Source: Mesosutterella faecium (lineage in GTDB: Bacteria > Pseudomonadota > Gammaproteobacteria > Burkholderiales > Burkholderiaceae_F). From it: a stretch of 64,000 nucleotides of DNA. The notes beneath the pieces are model-generated. The model saw only the letters and a list, made by a program, of their open reading frames with translations, was not told the DNA's origin and did not search any database. Made by a program: the position numbers and the translations under genes. Below, piece by piece: positions 1-9,445 of this stretch (position 1 is the first letter of the stretch; every line of letters starts with the position of its first letter). The DNA lies in the NCBI RefSeq assembly GCF_022809315.2, contig NZ_JAKZJU020000001.1, positions 2,021,001 through 2,085,000 of the forward strand, read 5' to 3'.

Positions 1-1
1 C

Positions 2-844
2 ATGACGGAGGCCGCCCGGCACTTATTCATCACGCAAAGCGCGGTCTCGCACGCCGTGGCTGATCTGGAGGCCTTCACGGGCTGCCGTCTTTTCCTGCGC
101 GCACACAGGCGGCTCACCCTCACGGCGGAAGGCCGCGCGGTACTCGAGACGGCTGAGTCCATTTTCTCTGCACTGGAGGGAGGCGAGGAAAAGTTGAAGG
201 TGCTAAGAGCGCAGAAAACAGGACTGCTGCGAATCGGGTGCCCCTTTCTCATCTTGCAGACGATACTTACCCCGCAGCTTGCTCGCTTTCACCGCAGGCA
301 CCCGGAGGTCGAGGTGCGACTCACGATTGAAAACCGGATGCAGCCGATGCTGGAACTCCTTCGTTCTAACCGCATCGACCTGCTATTTCTGGCCACGCCC
401 GCGCCCGCCCTCCTCGATCCGCAGCTTGTCGAGCACTGCCTCGGTTACTACCGCTACGGCTTTTTTGCGAGCCGCGAAAATTTCGGAGCTCTCGAGGGTC
501 GGGTCCTTTCGCTCAAAGAGCTGAGCGAGCTGCCCGTGGTGATTCTCAGGCCCGGGAACAACACGCGCGACTGCTTGGAAAAGAAATTCGCTGAAGCCGG
601 ACTGCGGCTACGAGTAAGCGTTGAAACGGACACCATGGCCTTCACGAAGGAGTACACCCGAGCGGGCTTTGGAATCGGAGCGGGGCTCATTCCCGAACCG
701 CCTCTGCGGATTGAGGACGAGCCGGATCTGTTCAGACTACAGGTAGATCCGCCCCTGCCCTCGGGGCGCTATGTCGCGCTTTTCCGAAATGACCTGGAGC
801 TGCCGCAAACGGCAGAGGTTTTTCTCGCTCAGTTCCAGGCCTGA
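2..844 (+). CDS. LysR-family transcriptional regulator, 5' end outside window
   Basis: The visible 280 residues open inside the winged helix-turn-helix (TEAARHLFITQSAVSHAVADLE), so roughly 10-20 N-terminal residues and the true start lie before base 1. The rest is the usual LysR effector-binding domain, with the hinge near residue 75 (LLRIGCPF) and two Rossmann-like subdomains; total length fits the family. LysR proteins bind promoter DNA as tetramers and respond to a small-molecule ligand. The gene converges on the porin gene that follows, so its divergent target, the usual arrangement, would lie outside this window. The ligand cannot be predicted from the sequence. Confidence 0.9.
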   Translation: MTEAARHLFITQSAVSHAVADLEAFTGCRLFLRAHRRLTLTAEGRAVLETAESIFSALEGGEEKLKVLRAQKTGLLRIGCPFLILQTILTPQLARFHRRHPEVEVRLTIENRMQPMLELLRSNRIDLLFLATPAPALLDPQLVEHCLGYYRYGFFASRENFGALEGRVLSLKELSELPVVILRPGNNTRDCLEKKFAEAGLRLRVSVETDTMAFTKEYTRAGFGIGAGLIPEPPLRIEDEPDLFRLQVDPPLPSGRYVALFRNDLELPQTAEVFLAQFQA

Positions 845-860
845 TCCCCAGAAAGAATTG

Positions 861-956
861 CGCCCTCCCCTTAGGGCGGGCGCACCAAAAGCACTGCGCA
901 GGCGAGGGCTGCCCTGCCCCCTTGCTTCACCCGCGTTTAGCCCTGAGCTCAGGGCT
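861..956. terminator. Two hairpins between convergent genes
   Basis: Two inverted repeats lie in the 111-bp gap. CGCCCT (861-866) pairs with AGGGCG (873-878). A perfect 18-bp palindrome, AGCCCTGAGCTCAGGGCT, spans 939-956 and touches the stop codon of the porin gene. Neither has a good T run, so these are probable bidirectional or weak terminators for the convergent lysR and porin genes. Confidence 0.4.
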
Positions 957-2080
957 TAGAAGTGGTAGTCAAGCCCCATAAAGACCTGCGTAGCCTCTAG
1001 GCTATAGCCACCCTTCTTCCTCGCGAGCTTTTCGGCCTCGCCCGAAGTGAAGGACTGAGTGGCTGCGACGTAGCCGATCACCTTCTTGCTGAACCAGTAC
1101 TCCCAGGCCGCCGCGAGTACGGTGCGGTCGAAGTCGACGTCATGGTCGCGAGCGAGCTTGCCGGTAAAGTACTGAGCATCGGCGATGAACTTGTTCTTGC
1201 CCATCGTGTAGGTCGCGCCAAGGAGGAAGCTCTCGCCGTTGAAGCCGCCGTTCGCCACCGAGCTCTTCACGCCCGAGAGGTTGGAGGCGGAGAGTTTGCC
1301 GCCGGTCGAGAAGTTCGACTGGTAGCCCGCGCCGGCGAAAATCTTAAGCGATGGCGTGGCCGCCCACCAGCCGCCCAGCTGATACATGCGCGCATCGGGC
1401 TTGCGGCCGTTCGCGGCGTGCAGCGAATCGACGTTTGCGAAGGTGAGCGAGAGATAGAGGTCCTTCGACTGGTAGTTGCCGGCCAGGGCGAAGGTGTGGT
1501 TCTTGTCGTTCCACTCGACCGCGTCATTGTCGGCGTCGCCCAGCGAGTAGGAGGCCCCGAGCCTGAAGCCGCCCAAGGAGGGTGAACGGTAGTGCAGACC
1601 GTTGCTCACGCGCGAGGTGTTCGCGAAGGTCGAGCCGATCGAGGCGTTGCCGTAGGACGTCCCGAACGGGTCGTAGCGCAGCAGGCCCATCGAGTAGGGG
1701 GCCACGGTGGACTGCACGGTGCCCGCGCGTCCAGCGCCCAGCTCGCCGTAGGGGCCGTCCACGGCGAGGATCGAGCGGCGGTCGAAGAGCTTGCCGTTCG
1801 TCGTGCTCGCGCCGGTATCGATGTAGTAGCCCGCCTCGAGGTAGCCCTTCACCTTCCAGCCGTTTCCGATGTCCTCGCTGATGTTGAAGCCCCAGCGCGG
1901 GGTGGAGCGGCCGTTTTTCATCTCCAGGGTGTCGTCGCCGCCCTTCACATGGGTGTAGACGAGGCCCGTGTCCGCACGGCCGTACATCTCGACCTTCGCC
2001 TCGGCCTGAGCCGCCTGGGGGATCGTCAGGGCGGCCGCCGTGACGGCGGCAAGCGCCGCAGTGAGTTTTGACAGTTTCAT
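956..2080 (-). CDS. Outer-membrane porin (Burkholderia-type, Gram-negative porin family)
   Basis: 374 residues: a Sec signal peptide of about 26 residues ending AAQA, then a 16-strand general porin. The mature start carries the family signature (VEMYGRADTGLVYTH) and the protein ends in aromatic Phe (GLDYHF), the signal for BAM-dependent insertion. RBS AAGGAG sits 6-7 bases before ATG. It follows pepF by 50 bp on the same strand, so dcuC-pepF-porin may form one operon that moves small solutes across both membranes. Two further porins in this window are homologous (9636-10757 and 21329-22474), and both lie beside a flavin oxidoreductase gene. Substrate is not predictable. Confidence 0.92.
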   Translation of the reverse strand: MKLSKLTAALAAVTAAALTIPQAAQAEAKVEMYGRADTGLVYTHVKGGDDTLEMKNGRSTPRWGFNISEDIGNGWKVKGYLEAGYYIDTGASTTNGKLFDRRSILAVDGPYGELGAGRAGTVQSTVAPYSMGLLRYDPFGTSYGNASIGSTFANTSRVSNGLHYRSPSLGGFRLGASYSLGDADNDAVEWNDKNHTFALAGNYQSKDLYLSLTFANVDSLHAANGRKPDARMYQLGGWWAATPSLKIFAGAGYQSNFSTGGKLSASNLSGVKSSVANGGFNGESFLLGATYTMGKNKFIADAQYFTGKLARDHDVDFDRTVLAAAWEYWFSKKVIGYVAATQSFTSGEAEKLARKKGGYSLEATQVFMGLDYHF

Positions 2081-2130
2081 TTACTCTCCTTCCTGTCTTC
2101 GTTTTGAGTCAAAAACGCGCAGCCATGCCG

Positions 2131-3963
2131 TCACCCGGCACGCCTGCCCTCTGGTTCCGCCGCCGGGGTCCCTGCGGGCGGCGCGTACTGCCTGAATGCC
2201 GAGAGCGCCTCGTCGAGCCCCTTCATCGCGATCTGCCAGAAGGCCGGATCCGAGCAGTCGGCCCCGAAATGAGCGCGCACAAGCGCGTCGACCGTCATGC
2301 GGCCGGTGTCGCGGAGCATCCGGACATAGAAGGGATAGAAGTCCGCTCCCATGCTCTTCCACTTCTGCAACAGGATCTGCGAGAGGAGGAACCCCACGGT
2401 GTAGGGATAGTTGTAGATGAGCTGATCGGTCTTGTAGTAATGCAGCTTGTAGGCCCAGAGGCTCACGTCGGGCAGCGCGCAGTCTCCGTACCAGCGCTTC
2501 CAGGCCCCGGCCATCAGCTCGCGGCAGCGCCCGGCGCTCACCTCGCCCTCCTTGCGCTCGCGCAGGAACGCGAGCTCGAAGCTGCAACGCGCGGGCACGT
2601 TCATCATAAAGTTCGCCCAGCTCTTCAAGTCCTGCCAGAGCATCGCAAAGCGCCCGTCGAAATCGGAGCGGCGGAAGAGGAAGTCGCGCACCACTGCCTC
2701 GTCGAAGGTGCTTGCCATCTCGGTGAGCGTCATGGGGAACTCTGTCTGCACCGCGGGCAGGTCCCGCATCACCCAGTAGTGGAAGGCGTGCCCCATCTCG
2801 TGGGACTGCTGGATCACGGAGGCGAGGCTGCCCTGATAGGTCGAGAAGACCCGCGGCATCCGAAACTCCTCGAAGCGCGAGTAGAAGGCTCCCCCGATCT
2901 TGCGGTCCGAGGGCTTCGCGTCCACCCAGCGCTTTTCTCTCATCATCCGGAAGAACGCCTCGATCTCCGGGCTCACGCCGCGGAGCGCCTCGCAGACCGT
3001 CTCAAAGCCCTCCGGGTAGGGAATCGGGGGCGGCAGGGCCCGGGCGCGTCCCTGCGGGGCGGGGGCCATGAGATCCCAGAAGGGCAGCGTCTGCCGCCCG
3101 AGCCACGGGGCCCGGAGCGTGACGCAGCTGCGAATCTCGGGCAGGCGTCCGCGGATCGCCTCGAACATCGCCTCAAACCCTTCGCGGGAGAGCCGGTTCT
3201 GGTGCAGGGAGACCTCAAGCGGGCTGACGCCCGCCTGGCCGAAGAATTCGAGCCTGAAGCCGTGCAGGGCGTTAAGGAGCTTCGCATAGGCCTCGCCCCT
3301 TGCTTCGTAGTGCCGCTCGATCCCCCGGCCCGTGGTCTCGCGCAGCACCGGATCGGGGTCCCCCTTGAGGATCGCGATCATGCGGGCCGCGCGGACCGTG
3401 ACCGGGGTGCCGTCCGAGCGGCGGGCTTCGATCGCCACTTCCTTCTGCAACCGCTTGAAACAGCCCCCGAGGGGCTTGAACTCCGAGGCCTCGCGCCGCT
3501 CCTCCTCGGCCCGCACCGGCGCGGAGAGCCGGTGCTTCCAGTTCCCCGCGCGGCGGGAAATCTCAAAGCGCCAGTGCGCGAGGGGCTCGCGCTCCCAGAG
3601 GGGATCCTCCGGCGCGAGGGCCTCGATCGAGGCGAAAAGCGGAGCGGAGGCCCCGGCAAGCGCCGCCTCGGCCTGGGCGAGCGCGGCGTTTTCCGGATCG
3701 ATCCGCACGTCGGTCGAATCCTTCGCCCCAAGGCACTTCACGAAGGCCTTAAGGGAAGAGAGCCGCATGTGCGCCTCCTCGTAGAGGGCGAGAGCGGAAA
3801 GGAGCGCCCCGCCCGCGGGGCGGCCCGCGGCGGAAAGCTCGTCCGTGAGCTCCCTGACCCGCCGGGCGGACGCCTTCCAGCGCTCCGATCCGATGTCGCC
3901 GTAGGCGTCCTCCATCTGCCACTCGGGAGCCTGCAGCGCGTTTTCTTCAACAGCCTCAGCCAT
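2131..3963 (-). CDS. pepF: M3-family metallopeptidase, oligoendopeptidase F type
   Basis: 610 residues, normal length for the M3B group. The zinc-binding HEMGH is at residues 388-392 (in SHEMGHAFHYW) and the third ligand Glu is residue 415 in LTEMAS, so the protein should be active. These cytosolic enzymes cut short peptides of about 7-17 residues; there is no signal peptide. RBS GGGAGG precedes ATG. It starts 21 bp after the dcuC stop codon and is surely cotranscribed with it. A peptidase paired with a C4-dicarboxylate exchanger would fit peptide-derived aspartate or asparagine feeding fumarate metabolism, but this is inference. A catalytically dead relative is encoded divergently at 5692-7494. 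Confidence 0.9.
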   Translation of the reverse strand: MAEAVEENALQAPEWQMEDAYGDIGSERWKASARRVRELTDELSAAGRPAGGALLSALALYEEAHMRLSSLKAFVKCLGAKDSTDVRIDPENAALAQAEAALAGASAPLFASIEALAPEDPLWEREPLAHWRFEISRRAGNWKHRLSAPVRAEEERREASEFKPLGGCFKRLQKEVAIEARRSDGTPVTVRAARMIAILKGDPDPVLRETTGRGIERHYEARGEAYAKLLNALHGFRLEFFGQAGVSPLEVSLHQNRLSREGFEAMFEAIRGRLPEIRSCVTLRAPWLGRQTLPFWDLMAPAPQGRARALPPPIPYPEGFETVCEALRGVSPEIEAFFRMMREKRWVDAKPSDRKIGGAFYSRFEEFRMPRVFSTYQGSLASVIQQSHEMGHAFHYWVMRDLPAVQTEFPMTLTEMASTFDEAVVRDFLFRRSDFDGRFAMLWQDLKSWANFMMNVPARCSFELAFLRERKEGEVSAGRCRELMAGAWKRWYGDCALPDVSLWAYKLHYYKTDQLIYNYPYTVGFLLSQILLQKWKSMGADFYPFYVRMLRDTGRMTVDALVRAHFGADCSDPAFWQIAMKGLDEALSAFRQYAPPAGTPAAEPEGRRAG

Positions 3964-3984
3964 GATTCGTTTCTCCCTCCCGGC

Positions 3985-5376
3985 TTAAAGCGTAAACAGG
4001 AAGACGATGATCTGGTGCGCCACCAGCGCCACGATGCAGGGCACCGAGGCGCGCTTCACGAGCTCAAGGGGATTCATCTTGAGCATCGCGGAGATCGCGA
4101 CCACCACGCCCGCGACCGGGGAGAGAGGCCTGGCGATGGTCGAGGCCTGGTGCATCGGCAGCACGAGGGCTACCGGGTTCACGCCCATGTCCTTCGCGAT
4201 CTTGGGCACCATCTCGACGATCGGGTAGAAGGAAGCGCCGTTGCTGCCCGCGATGATCGCAACCGCAGTCGTGATGAGCACGAAGAGGATCGACATCCCG
4301 AGCGCGCCGAAGCCCGCGGTGTTCGCAAGCCCCACGATCGCGTCGAGCATCCCGAGCGACTTGAAGCCCTGGGCAAAGACGCCCGCCGCGATCACGAGCG
4401 AGACCACACCCGACATCGAACGGCCCATCGCCTGGAGGAACACCTTGCAGCCCGCGCCGATCTTCTCAAAGTTGAACTTCCAGCGGAAGGTCTCGATCAC
4501 CATGCTCACGATCACGCAGAGGAACATGAGCGTGATGATGTCGAGCTTGATGCTGCTCACCACATAGGGCGAGAAGACCACGACGAGAATCATCGGCAGG
4601 AACGGCAGCACCGCGTAGAACTTCGGGGCGTTGCCCGAGGGCTTTTTCACCTCCTCGTCGAAGACGAGCGTATCGCCCCGATGCTCGGCGCAGTTCCAGC
4701 CTTCCTTTCGGTCAAGGTAGCGCTGCCAGAAGAAGTGCGTGACCGCCATGATCGCGATCACGGGCAGCCCTGCCGGGATCTTGTAGAAGAAGACGTAGTC
4801 GAGGATCGGTATCGAGCAGGCCTTGGAGGCCGCGGCGGTCGATCCCCCGATCAGCACGAGCGAGACCGCGCTCGAGGTGACGAAGATCGCGCCGATCGCC
4901 TTTTTGTTGAGCCCGATCGCGGCGAGCGCCGGTCCCATGAGCGCCATGCACAGCACTCCGAGTCCCACCGCGGAGGTGATCACCATGGAGACGGCCTTGC
5001 CCAGCAAGAATCCCACCATAAGCACGATGTACGGGTTCTTGAAGAGCGAGAGCGGGCGGATCGCGATCCGCACGAACGCATCGTTCGCGCCGATGTGCGT
5101 CATGTAGGAGGCGAAGCCCACCATCGTCATGATGAGCAGTCCCAGGCTCGAGAGCCGGTTGGAGAACATGTACCGGATGAACTCCACCACGTCCAGAAGG
5201 TCGCTGCCGGTTGGCGCGGCCCCCTTTTTAGGCAGGAACGTCCCGATGTCGAACACCGCGGCGCAAAGCAGCATGAAAGCGCCGCTTGCAAAGAGCACGA
5301 GCGGGGCGTACTTGCCCTTCAAAATGGCCCAGCCCACGACAATGAGCGTGGCGCAGCCGATCAAAATGCCCAGCAT
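3985..5376 (-). CDS. dcuC: DcuC-family anaerobic C4-dicarboxylate transporter
   Basis: 463 residues, strongly hydrophobic throughout, with roughly 12 membrane segments beginning LIGCATLIVVGWAIL. Length and the glycine/serine-rich conserved stretches (IIAGSNGASFYPIVEM; LPMHQASTIARPLSPVAG) match DcuC/YfcC-type inner-membrane carriers, which export succinate or exchange fumarate and succinate in anaerobes. RBS AAGGGGA stands before ATG. First gene of a probable dcuC-pepF-porin operon on the minus strand; its promoter lies in the 5377-5691 region. Other YfcC-like substrates cannot be excluded. Confidence 0.85.
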   Translation of the reverse strand: MLGILIGCATLIVVGWAILKGKYAPLVLFASGAFMLLCAAVFDIGTFLPKKGAAPTGSDLLDVVEFIRYMFSNRLSSLGLLIMTMVGFASYMTHIGANDAFVRIAIRPLSLFKNPYIVLMVGFLLGKAVSMVITSAVGLGVLCMALMGPALAAIGLNKKAIGAIFVTSSAVSLVLIGGSTAAASKACSIPILDYVFFYKIPAGLPVIAIMAVTHFFWQRYLDRKEGWNCAEHRGDTLVFDEEVKKPSGNAPKFYAVLPFLPMILVVVFSPYVVSSIKLDIITLMFLCVIVSMVIETFRWKFNFEKIGAGCKVFLQAMGRSMSGVVSLVIAAGVFAQGFKSLGMLDAIVGLANTAGFGALGMSILFVLITTAVAIIAGSNGASFYPIVEMVPKIAKDMGVNPVALVLPMHQASTIARPLSPVAGVVVAISAMLKMNPLELVKRASVPCIVALVAHQIIVFLFTL

Positions 5377-5691
5377 GATTTCCCCTTTTGGAAGAAGACA
5401 TCATCAATCCTAGGAAACGGCCTCCCCCTGCGGAAGAACCCGGGGGGTTATTGGCCTGCCGATAGGATTTAACCCTTAGATCTTTTCCCTAGAGCGATCC
5501 CGTTTTCCCGCTCGTGGTGCGTAAGGAGAAGAAACATAGCGCAAGAGAATAAGGGTTATCTCCATGATCATTAAGTATTAACACCTATAATGCTTTGCCT
5601 TCTCTCCCTCGGTCGGGCCGCGGTGCGACAATTTTCCGGTCATACGGATGGCCGCAGAGCGGGTGGAAACCCTCTGCAAGGGAGCTCAAGC
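5377..5691. promoter_or_regulatory. Divergent promoter region between dcuC and the M3-like gene
   Basis: Non-coding spacer of about 315 bp, visibly more AT-rich at its right side. A good -10 hexamer TATAAT is at 5586-5591 with no convincing -35. The stretch 5571-5591 resembles 12779-12799 upstream of the lyase (17 of 21 positions, sharing GTATTAAC and a TAT-AT box). An ATG at 5590 is in frame with the following gene, but it sits inside the -10 box and has no RBS, so I do not use it. Confidence 0.4.
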
Positions 5692-7494
5692 ATGGAAAGA
5701 GGCGGTGCGAAGGCGCTTCCCGGCTGGGACAAGGACGGGATTTTCGACGTTGCGGGGAGGCAGTTCCGCGCGGGCAAGGAGCGGCTCGCGGCGCTGCTCA
5801 CGATGGCCGAGGCGCTCGAGGCGGCCCCGGGCGGAGGACCGACGCTCACCGAGCTGGCGCGGGTGACGGACGAGGCGCGAAGCCTTGCCTGGACGCTGCT
5901 CACCGCCACGCGCGGCGCGCTCAGCATCTCCTCCTCCGACGTCCTCGCCTCGGCCGAGCGGCGTGAGGTGCTGCGGCTCTCGGGCCGGGTCGAGCGCGCG
6001 GCGCTCCGGCTCCGCGGAAAGCTCCTCGCCCTGCCCCCGGACACGCCCGAGCTCGCGGAGCCGGCGCTCTCTGCCCAGATGAGCCCCTTTGCCCTGCCCG
6101 ATCCCTTTTACGGGGAGAAGGAGTCGCTGCGCGAGCGGGTCTACGAGCCGCTCTCGCTCCTATACCGGCAGCTTCGCAGCCGGATGCTGCTCACGCTCGA
6201 CCCCGAAGCCCCGGGCGAGGCTCCCCGGCGCTTCAGCTTTTCACAGGCGATCTCGATTCTCAAGAACTCGGACGATCCGAGGCTGCGCCGGGCGGTCTTC
6301 TGCTCGATGAACGCCTGGATCGCCGAGCGGGGCGAGCTCTTCGCGGACCTGCAGAACGCGGTGGAGGGCTGCCGAGAGGAGGCGCAGTCGAGGGCCCGCC
6401 TCACGAGCTTCGGCTACACCTTCAGCTCCGAGAGGATCGACCCCGGGACCTACGCGGCGCTTTTTTCCGCGATCCGGAAGTCGCTGCCGGAGCTGCGACT
6501 CGCGGTCTCGGCCCGCGCCCCGGTCTTCGGGCGCGGCAGGCTCCACGCCAGTCTCCTTTTCGCGCCGCCTCCCGCGGGCTACGCGGGCGAGGACTTCTCG
6601 CGCGGTCCCGAAAGCATCATGACGATGCAGGGGCTGCTGCTCACGATCCGCCGGGCGCTCACCCCAGCGATCCCTTTTTTCGACCAGTTCGTGGCCGACG
6701 AGCTGCGAGGGCACTGGATCGAGGCGCGGCGCTTTTCGAACCGCACGGGCGGGGGCTGGTGCGACAACCTCCCATCGCTGCGGGCGGTGGCGGTCTTCGC
6801 AGACGTTTCGCCGGGGATGCCCTCGGCCTTCTGGCTCTCGCACCTTCTTGGAGTGGCGGGCCTGCACCGGCTGCTGCTGCAGGCCCCGGCGCCCTTGAGG
6901 CACGTGCCGCTCACCGTGGTCGAAACCGCGGGGATGCTTGCCGTCACCGCCCTTGAGCAGTACTTCTACCGAAGGTTCGAGGGCGGAGCCTCGGAGCGCG
7001 CCGCGCTCTGGTTTTCGATGATGACGATCACCAACGAGCTCATCACGATTCCCTTTCGTCACGAGCTCGCGGTCCGAATCCAAGCCGAGCAGTCGCGCCG
7101 AAGACTCGCCGCCCGGGACTTCAACCGCCTCACCTCGGAGGTCTGGGGCGAGTACTTCGGGGACACCACCGAGAGCCTCGACGAGTACATCTGGGCCTAC
7201 AAGCACCACTTCTACCAGATGCGCCCCTTCTACGACTTCCAGTACAGCTTCGGGTTCCTCGCCGCGCGGCAGCTGCTTGCGCACTTCGAGTCGGGCAGGG
7301 GCGGGGATCACCTGATCGAGCGCTTCTTCCTCGCCCTCTCCCGCGGCACCTGGGAGGAAGCCTGCGCGAAGGTCCTGGGCGAGGACATCCGCCGCCCCGC
7401 CTTCTGGGAGGAGGCGATCGGGATGGCAATCGCGCCGCTGCGAAGGCTTGAAGCCTCCCCGCAGCTTCTCGCGCACTTCCAGGGCAGGCTCTAG
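5692..7494 (+). CDS. M3 peptidase homologue with destroyed zinc site (pseudopeptidase)
   Basis: 600 residues from the ATG at 5692, chosen because AAGGGAG lies 7 bases upstream. Length and C-terminal blocks (LDEYIWAYKHHFYQMRPFYDFQYS, compared with LWAYKLHYYKTDQLIYNYPY in PepF) show it is a full-length relative of the PepF encoded divergently at 2131-3963. Where PepF has HEMGH this protein has HLLGV at residues 384-388, so the catalytic Glu and the second His ligand are gone. The third-ligand Glu is kept at residue 411 (VVETAGM). It cannot hydrolyse peptides by the M3 mechanism. The open full-length frame argues for a selected non-catalytic role, such as peptide binding or partnering PepF, rather than decay. 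Confidence 0.8.
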   Translation: MERGGAKALPGWDKDGIFDVAGRQFRAGKERLAALLTMAEALEAAPGGGPTLTELARVTDEARSLAWTLLTATRGALSISSSDVLASAERREVLRLSGRVERAALRLRGKLLALPPDTPELAEPALSAQMSPFALPDPFYGEKESLRERVYEPLSLLYRQLRSRMLLTLDPEAPGEAPRRFSFSQAISILKNSDDPRLRRAVFCSMNAWIAERGELFADLQNAVEGCREEAQSRARLTSFGYTFSSERIDPGTYAALFSAIRKSLPELRLAVSARAPVFGRGRLHASLLFAPPPAGYAGEDFSRGPESIMTMQGLLLTIRRALTPAIPFFDQFVADELRGHWIEARRFSNRTGGGWCDNLPSLRAVAVFADVSPGMPSAFWLSHLLGVAGLHRLLLQAPAPLRHVPLTVVETAGMLAVTALEQYFYRRFEGGASERAALWFSMMTITNELITIPFRHELAVRIQAEQSRRRLAARDFNRLTSEVWGEYFGDTTESLDEYIWAYKHHFYQMRPFYDFQYSFGFLAARQLLAHFESGRGGDHLIERFFLALSRGTWEEACAKVLGEDIRRPAFWEEAIGMAIAPLRRLEASPQLLAHFQGRL

Positions 7495-7618
7495 GGAGGA
7501 GAAAAAGGGGCCGGGCCTCCCAAAGGCTCCGCCCCGCAGAGCCCTGCCTCCCCCTGCGGCCTCCAGTCCCGGGCCGAAGATTTAAGATGGGATTTTCCGG
7601 TCACGCGCCTTTTTTCCC

Positions 7619-8800
7619 ATGCTGAGACTTCCTCCTTCATGGCTGGTCTTTTCCGCCTCGGCCGCCGCGCCCTTCTGCGATGCCTTCGCGATCGCGGCCA
7701 CGGGGCTCATGCTGCTTGACCTGCGGCCCGAGCCCGGGTTCGCGGGCGGCATTGCGGCCGCCTACATGCTGGGGGCGCTGCTCGGAAGCGCTCTCTTCGG
7801 GGCGCTCTCCGACCGCCTGGGGCGCAGGCCCCTCATGCGCTTTGCCTCGGCCGCCGCGCTTCTCACGCTTTTCGCGCTTTCCTCGCTCTCGCCGCTGGAA
7901 CTGCCGGGCGACGCGGGGCTCGCGCTCGCGGGCCGCTTCCTGCTCGGCTTCTTCTTAGGAGGCGACTATCCGGCCGCCCAGGCGTTCCTCTCCGAAGAGC
8001 TCGAGGGGCGGGCCCGGGAGCGGGGCCTGTCGCTTCTCATGGGCGCGTGGTACTCGGGGGCCCTGGCCGCCGTGGCCGCAGGCACGCTCTTTGTCCCGCA
8101 CGCGGGCTGGTCGGGCTGGACGCTGCTGCCCGCGCCCCTTATCGCCGCGGCGCTTGCGATCCGGCTTTTCATGCCGGAGTCGAGCGGCTGGAGCGCGCAG
8201 CGCACCGAGCACGGCACTTCGAGCCTGCGCGACTTCACGCGTGAGGACTGGAGAAAGCTCGCCTTCGTGAGCGGGTTCTGGCTCTGCCAGATCGTGCCTT
8301 CGACCGCCCTTTTCTTCTTTGGGCCCGAGATCCTCGAAGCAGCGGGACTCGCGGGACTGCCGCTGCCGCCCCTGCTCGCGCTCCTTTACCTGTCGATCCT
8401 GATCGGGACGCTGCCCGCGCCCGCCCTCCTGCCTCGCGCGAGCCGCAGGGCGCTCCTTGCCTCAACCTTCGCCCTCATGGCCGCGGGCCTGGCCGCGATG
8501 GCCTCGCCCGAGCCGGTCCCGACGCTGCTGGGGTTCGTGCTTTTCTCGTTCTCCTACGGGCTGCAGAGCGTGCTCGACTACGTCTATCCCGCGGAACTCT
8601 TCAGGAGCGCGATCCGCGGCAGCGCCATCGGCTGCATCACGACGCTCACCCGAATCGGAGCCGCTGCGACGGCCTGGCTCTACCCGATCGGAGCCGCCCG
8701 GACAGGCACGGAGGCGATGCTGCTGGCAGGCAGCGCAATCTGCGCGGCGGGGATTCTCTTTTCGCTTCGGTTCGCGCCGCGCGGCGCTCCCCGGCTCTAA
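7619..8800 (+). CDS. MFS transporter, metabolite:H+ symporter-like
   Basis: 393 residues with about 12 membrane segments in two six-helix halves. The loop 2-3 signature is clear (ALSDRLGRRPLMRF), and a second-half motif of the sugar/aromatic acid symporter group is present (YPAELFRSAIRGSAIG). These are inner-membrane importers of sugars or organic or aromatic acids. The protein is slightly short for the group (usually 420-450), mainly at the termini. The RBS is weak. It converges with a TetR gene 36 bp away, which may regulate it. Substrate unknown. Confidence 0.82.
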   Translation: MLRLPPSWLVFSASAAAPFCDAFAIAATGLMLLDLRPEPGFAGGIAAAYMLGALLGSALFGALSDRLGRRPLMRFASAAALLTLFALSSLSPLELPGDAGLALAGRFLLGFFLGGDYPAAQAFLSEELEGRARERGLSLLMGAWYSGALAAVAAGTLFVPHAGWSGWTLLPAPLIAAALAIRLFMPESSGWSAQRTEHGTSSLRDFTREDWRKLAFVSGFWLCQIVPSTALFFFGPEILEAAGLAGLPLPPLLALLYLSILIGTLPAPALLPRASRRALLASTFALMAAGLAAMASPEPVPTLLGFVLFSFSYGLQSVLDYVYPAELFRSAIRGSAIGCITTLTRIGAAATAWLYPIGAARTGTEAMLLAGSAICAAGILFSLRFAPRGAPRL

Positions 8801-8836
8801 AGCGCCAGGCGTCCAGCCCGCCCTTTTCTCTGCCCT

Positions 8837-9421
8837 TCAGGAGTCCTTGCGGGCCGCGGCGCTTGGGCAGAGCTCCCCGGTGAGGAACGAGAGGATCTCC
8901 TGCTTCTGCTCTTCGGAGAAGACGTCAAGACCGAACTTGTGCACGAAAAAGAGGCCTTCAAGCGCCATCACGGCGGTGAGCACCCGGGGCTGCCTTTCCT
9001 TCGGGAAGGCCTCGGCCCGGCGCGCAACCTCCGCGTACCACTCGCGCACCGGGCGCACGAGCTCCGGGTCCTTCACCTGCTGGGAGAGCAGATGGACGCC
9101 GAGCTGCGCCCAGCCGTGGCTCGAGCGGTCGAAGTCCCGGAACCAGTCCGCGTAGGCGGGCACGAGCGTATCCTCGGGGCCTCCGATGTAGTTGTCCTCA
9201 TGGCTTTTGAGGCCGCTTCTCAGGTGCTCGGCGTAGTCTTCAAGCAGTGCCCGGTTGAGCTCCCGCTTGCTTTTGAAGTGGTAGGTCACCGCCCCCTTCG
9301 ACATGTGGGCCACCTGCGCGAGGTGATCCATGCTGAGCGCGTCGACGCCCTCCTTCTGGACAATGAATCGGGCCGCCTCGAGGATCGCCTCCCGGGTGTG
9401 CAGAGCTTTTTTTGTTGCCAT
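8837..9421 (-). CDS. TetR-family transcriptional repressor
   Basis: 194 residues. The N-terminal 60 residues form the TetR DNA-binding domain, with recognition helix region VAHMSKGAVTYHFKSKREL; the helical C-terminal half is the ligand and dimerisation domain. RBS GGGGA precedes ATG. The neighbouring MFS carrier converges on it. A 15-bp palindrome just upstream of the start may be its own operator. TetR-like palindromes at 12706-12721 and 12888-12903 make it one candidate regulator of the reductase/lyase genes 3 kb away, but that link is inference. Confidence 0.88.
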   Translation of the reverse strand: MATKKALHTREAILEAARFIVQKEGVDALSMDHLAQVAHMSKGAVTYHFKSKRELNRALLEDYAEHLRSGLKSHEDNYIGGPEDTLVPAYADWFRDFDRSSHGWAQLGVHLLSQQVKDPELVRPVREWYAEVARRAEAFPKERQPRVLTAVMALEGLFFVHKFGLDVFSEEQKQEILSFLTGELCPSAAARKDS

Positions 9422-9445
9422 TCGTTCGTCCCCTGTTGTTTTTTT

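Noticed and set aside
2068..5472. 1134-codon open frame on the plus strand
   Set aside because: It lies antisense to porin, pepF and dcuC, which have clear family motifs; the charge-rich His/Arg/Glu composition is typical of a GC-rich shadow frame.
5590..5691. ATG at 5590 as start of the M3-like gene
   Set aside because: It sits inside a TATAAT box, lacks an RBS and adds residues without family match; ATG 5692 has a good RBS.
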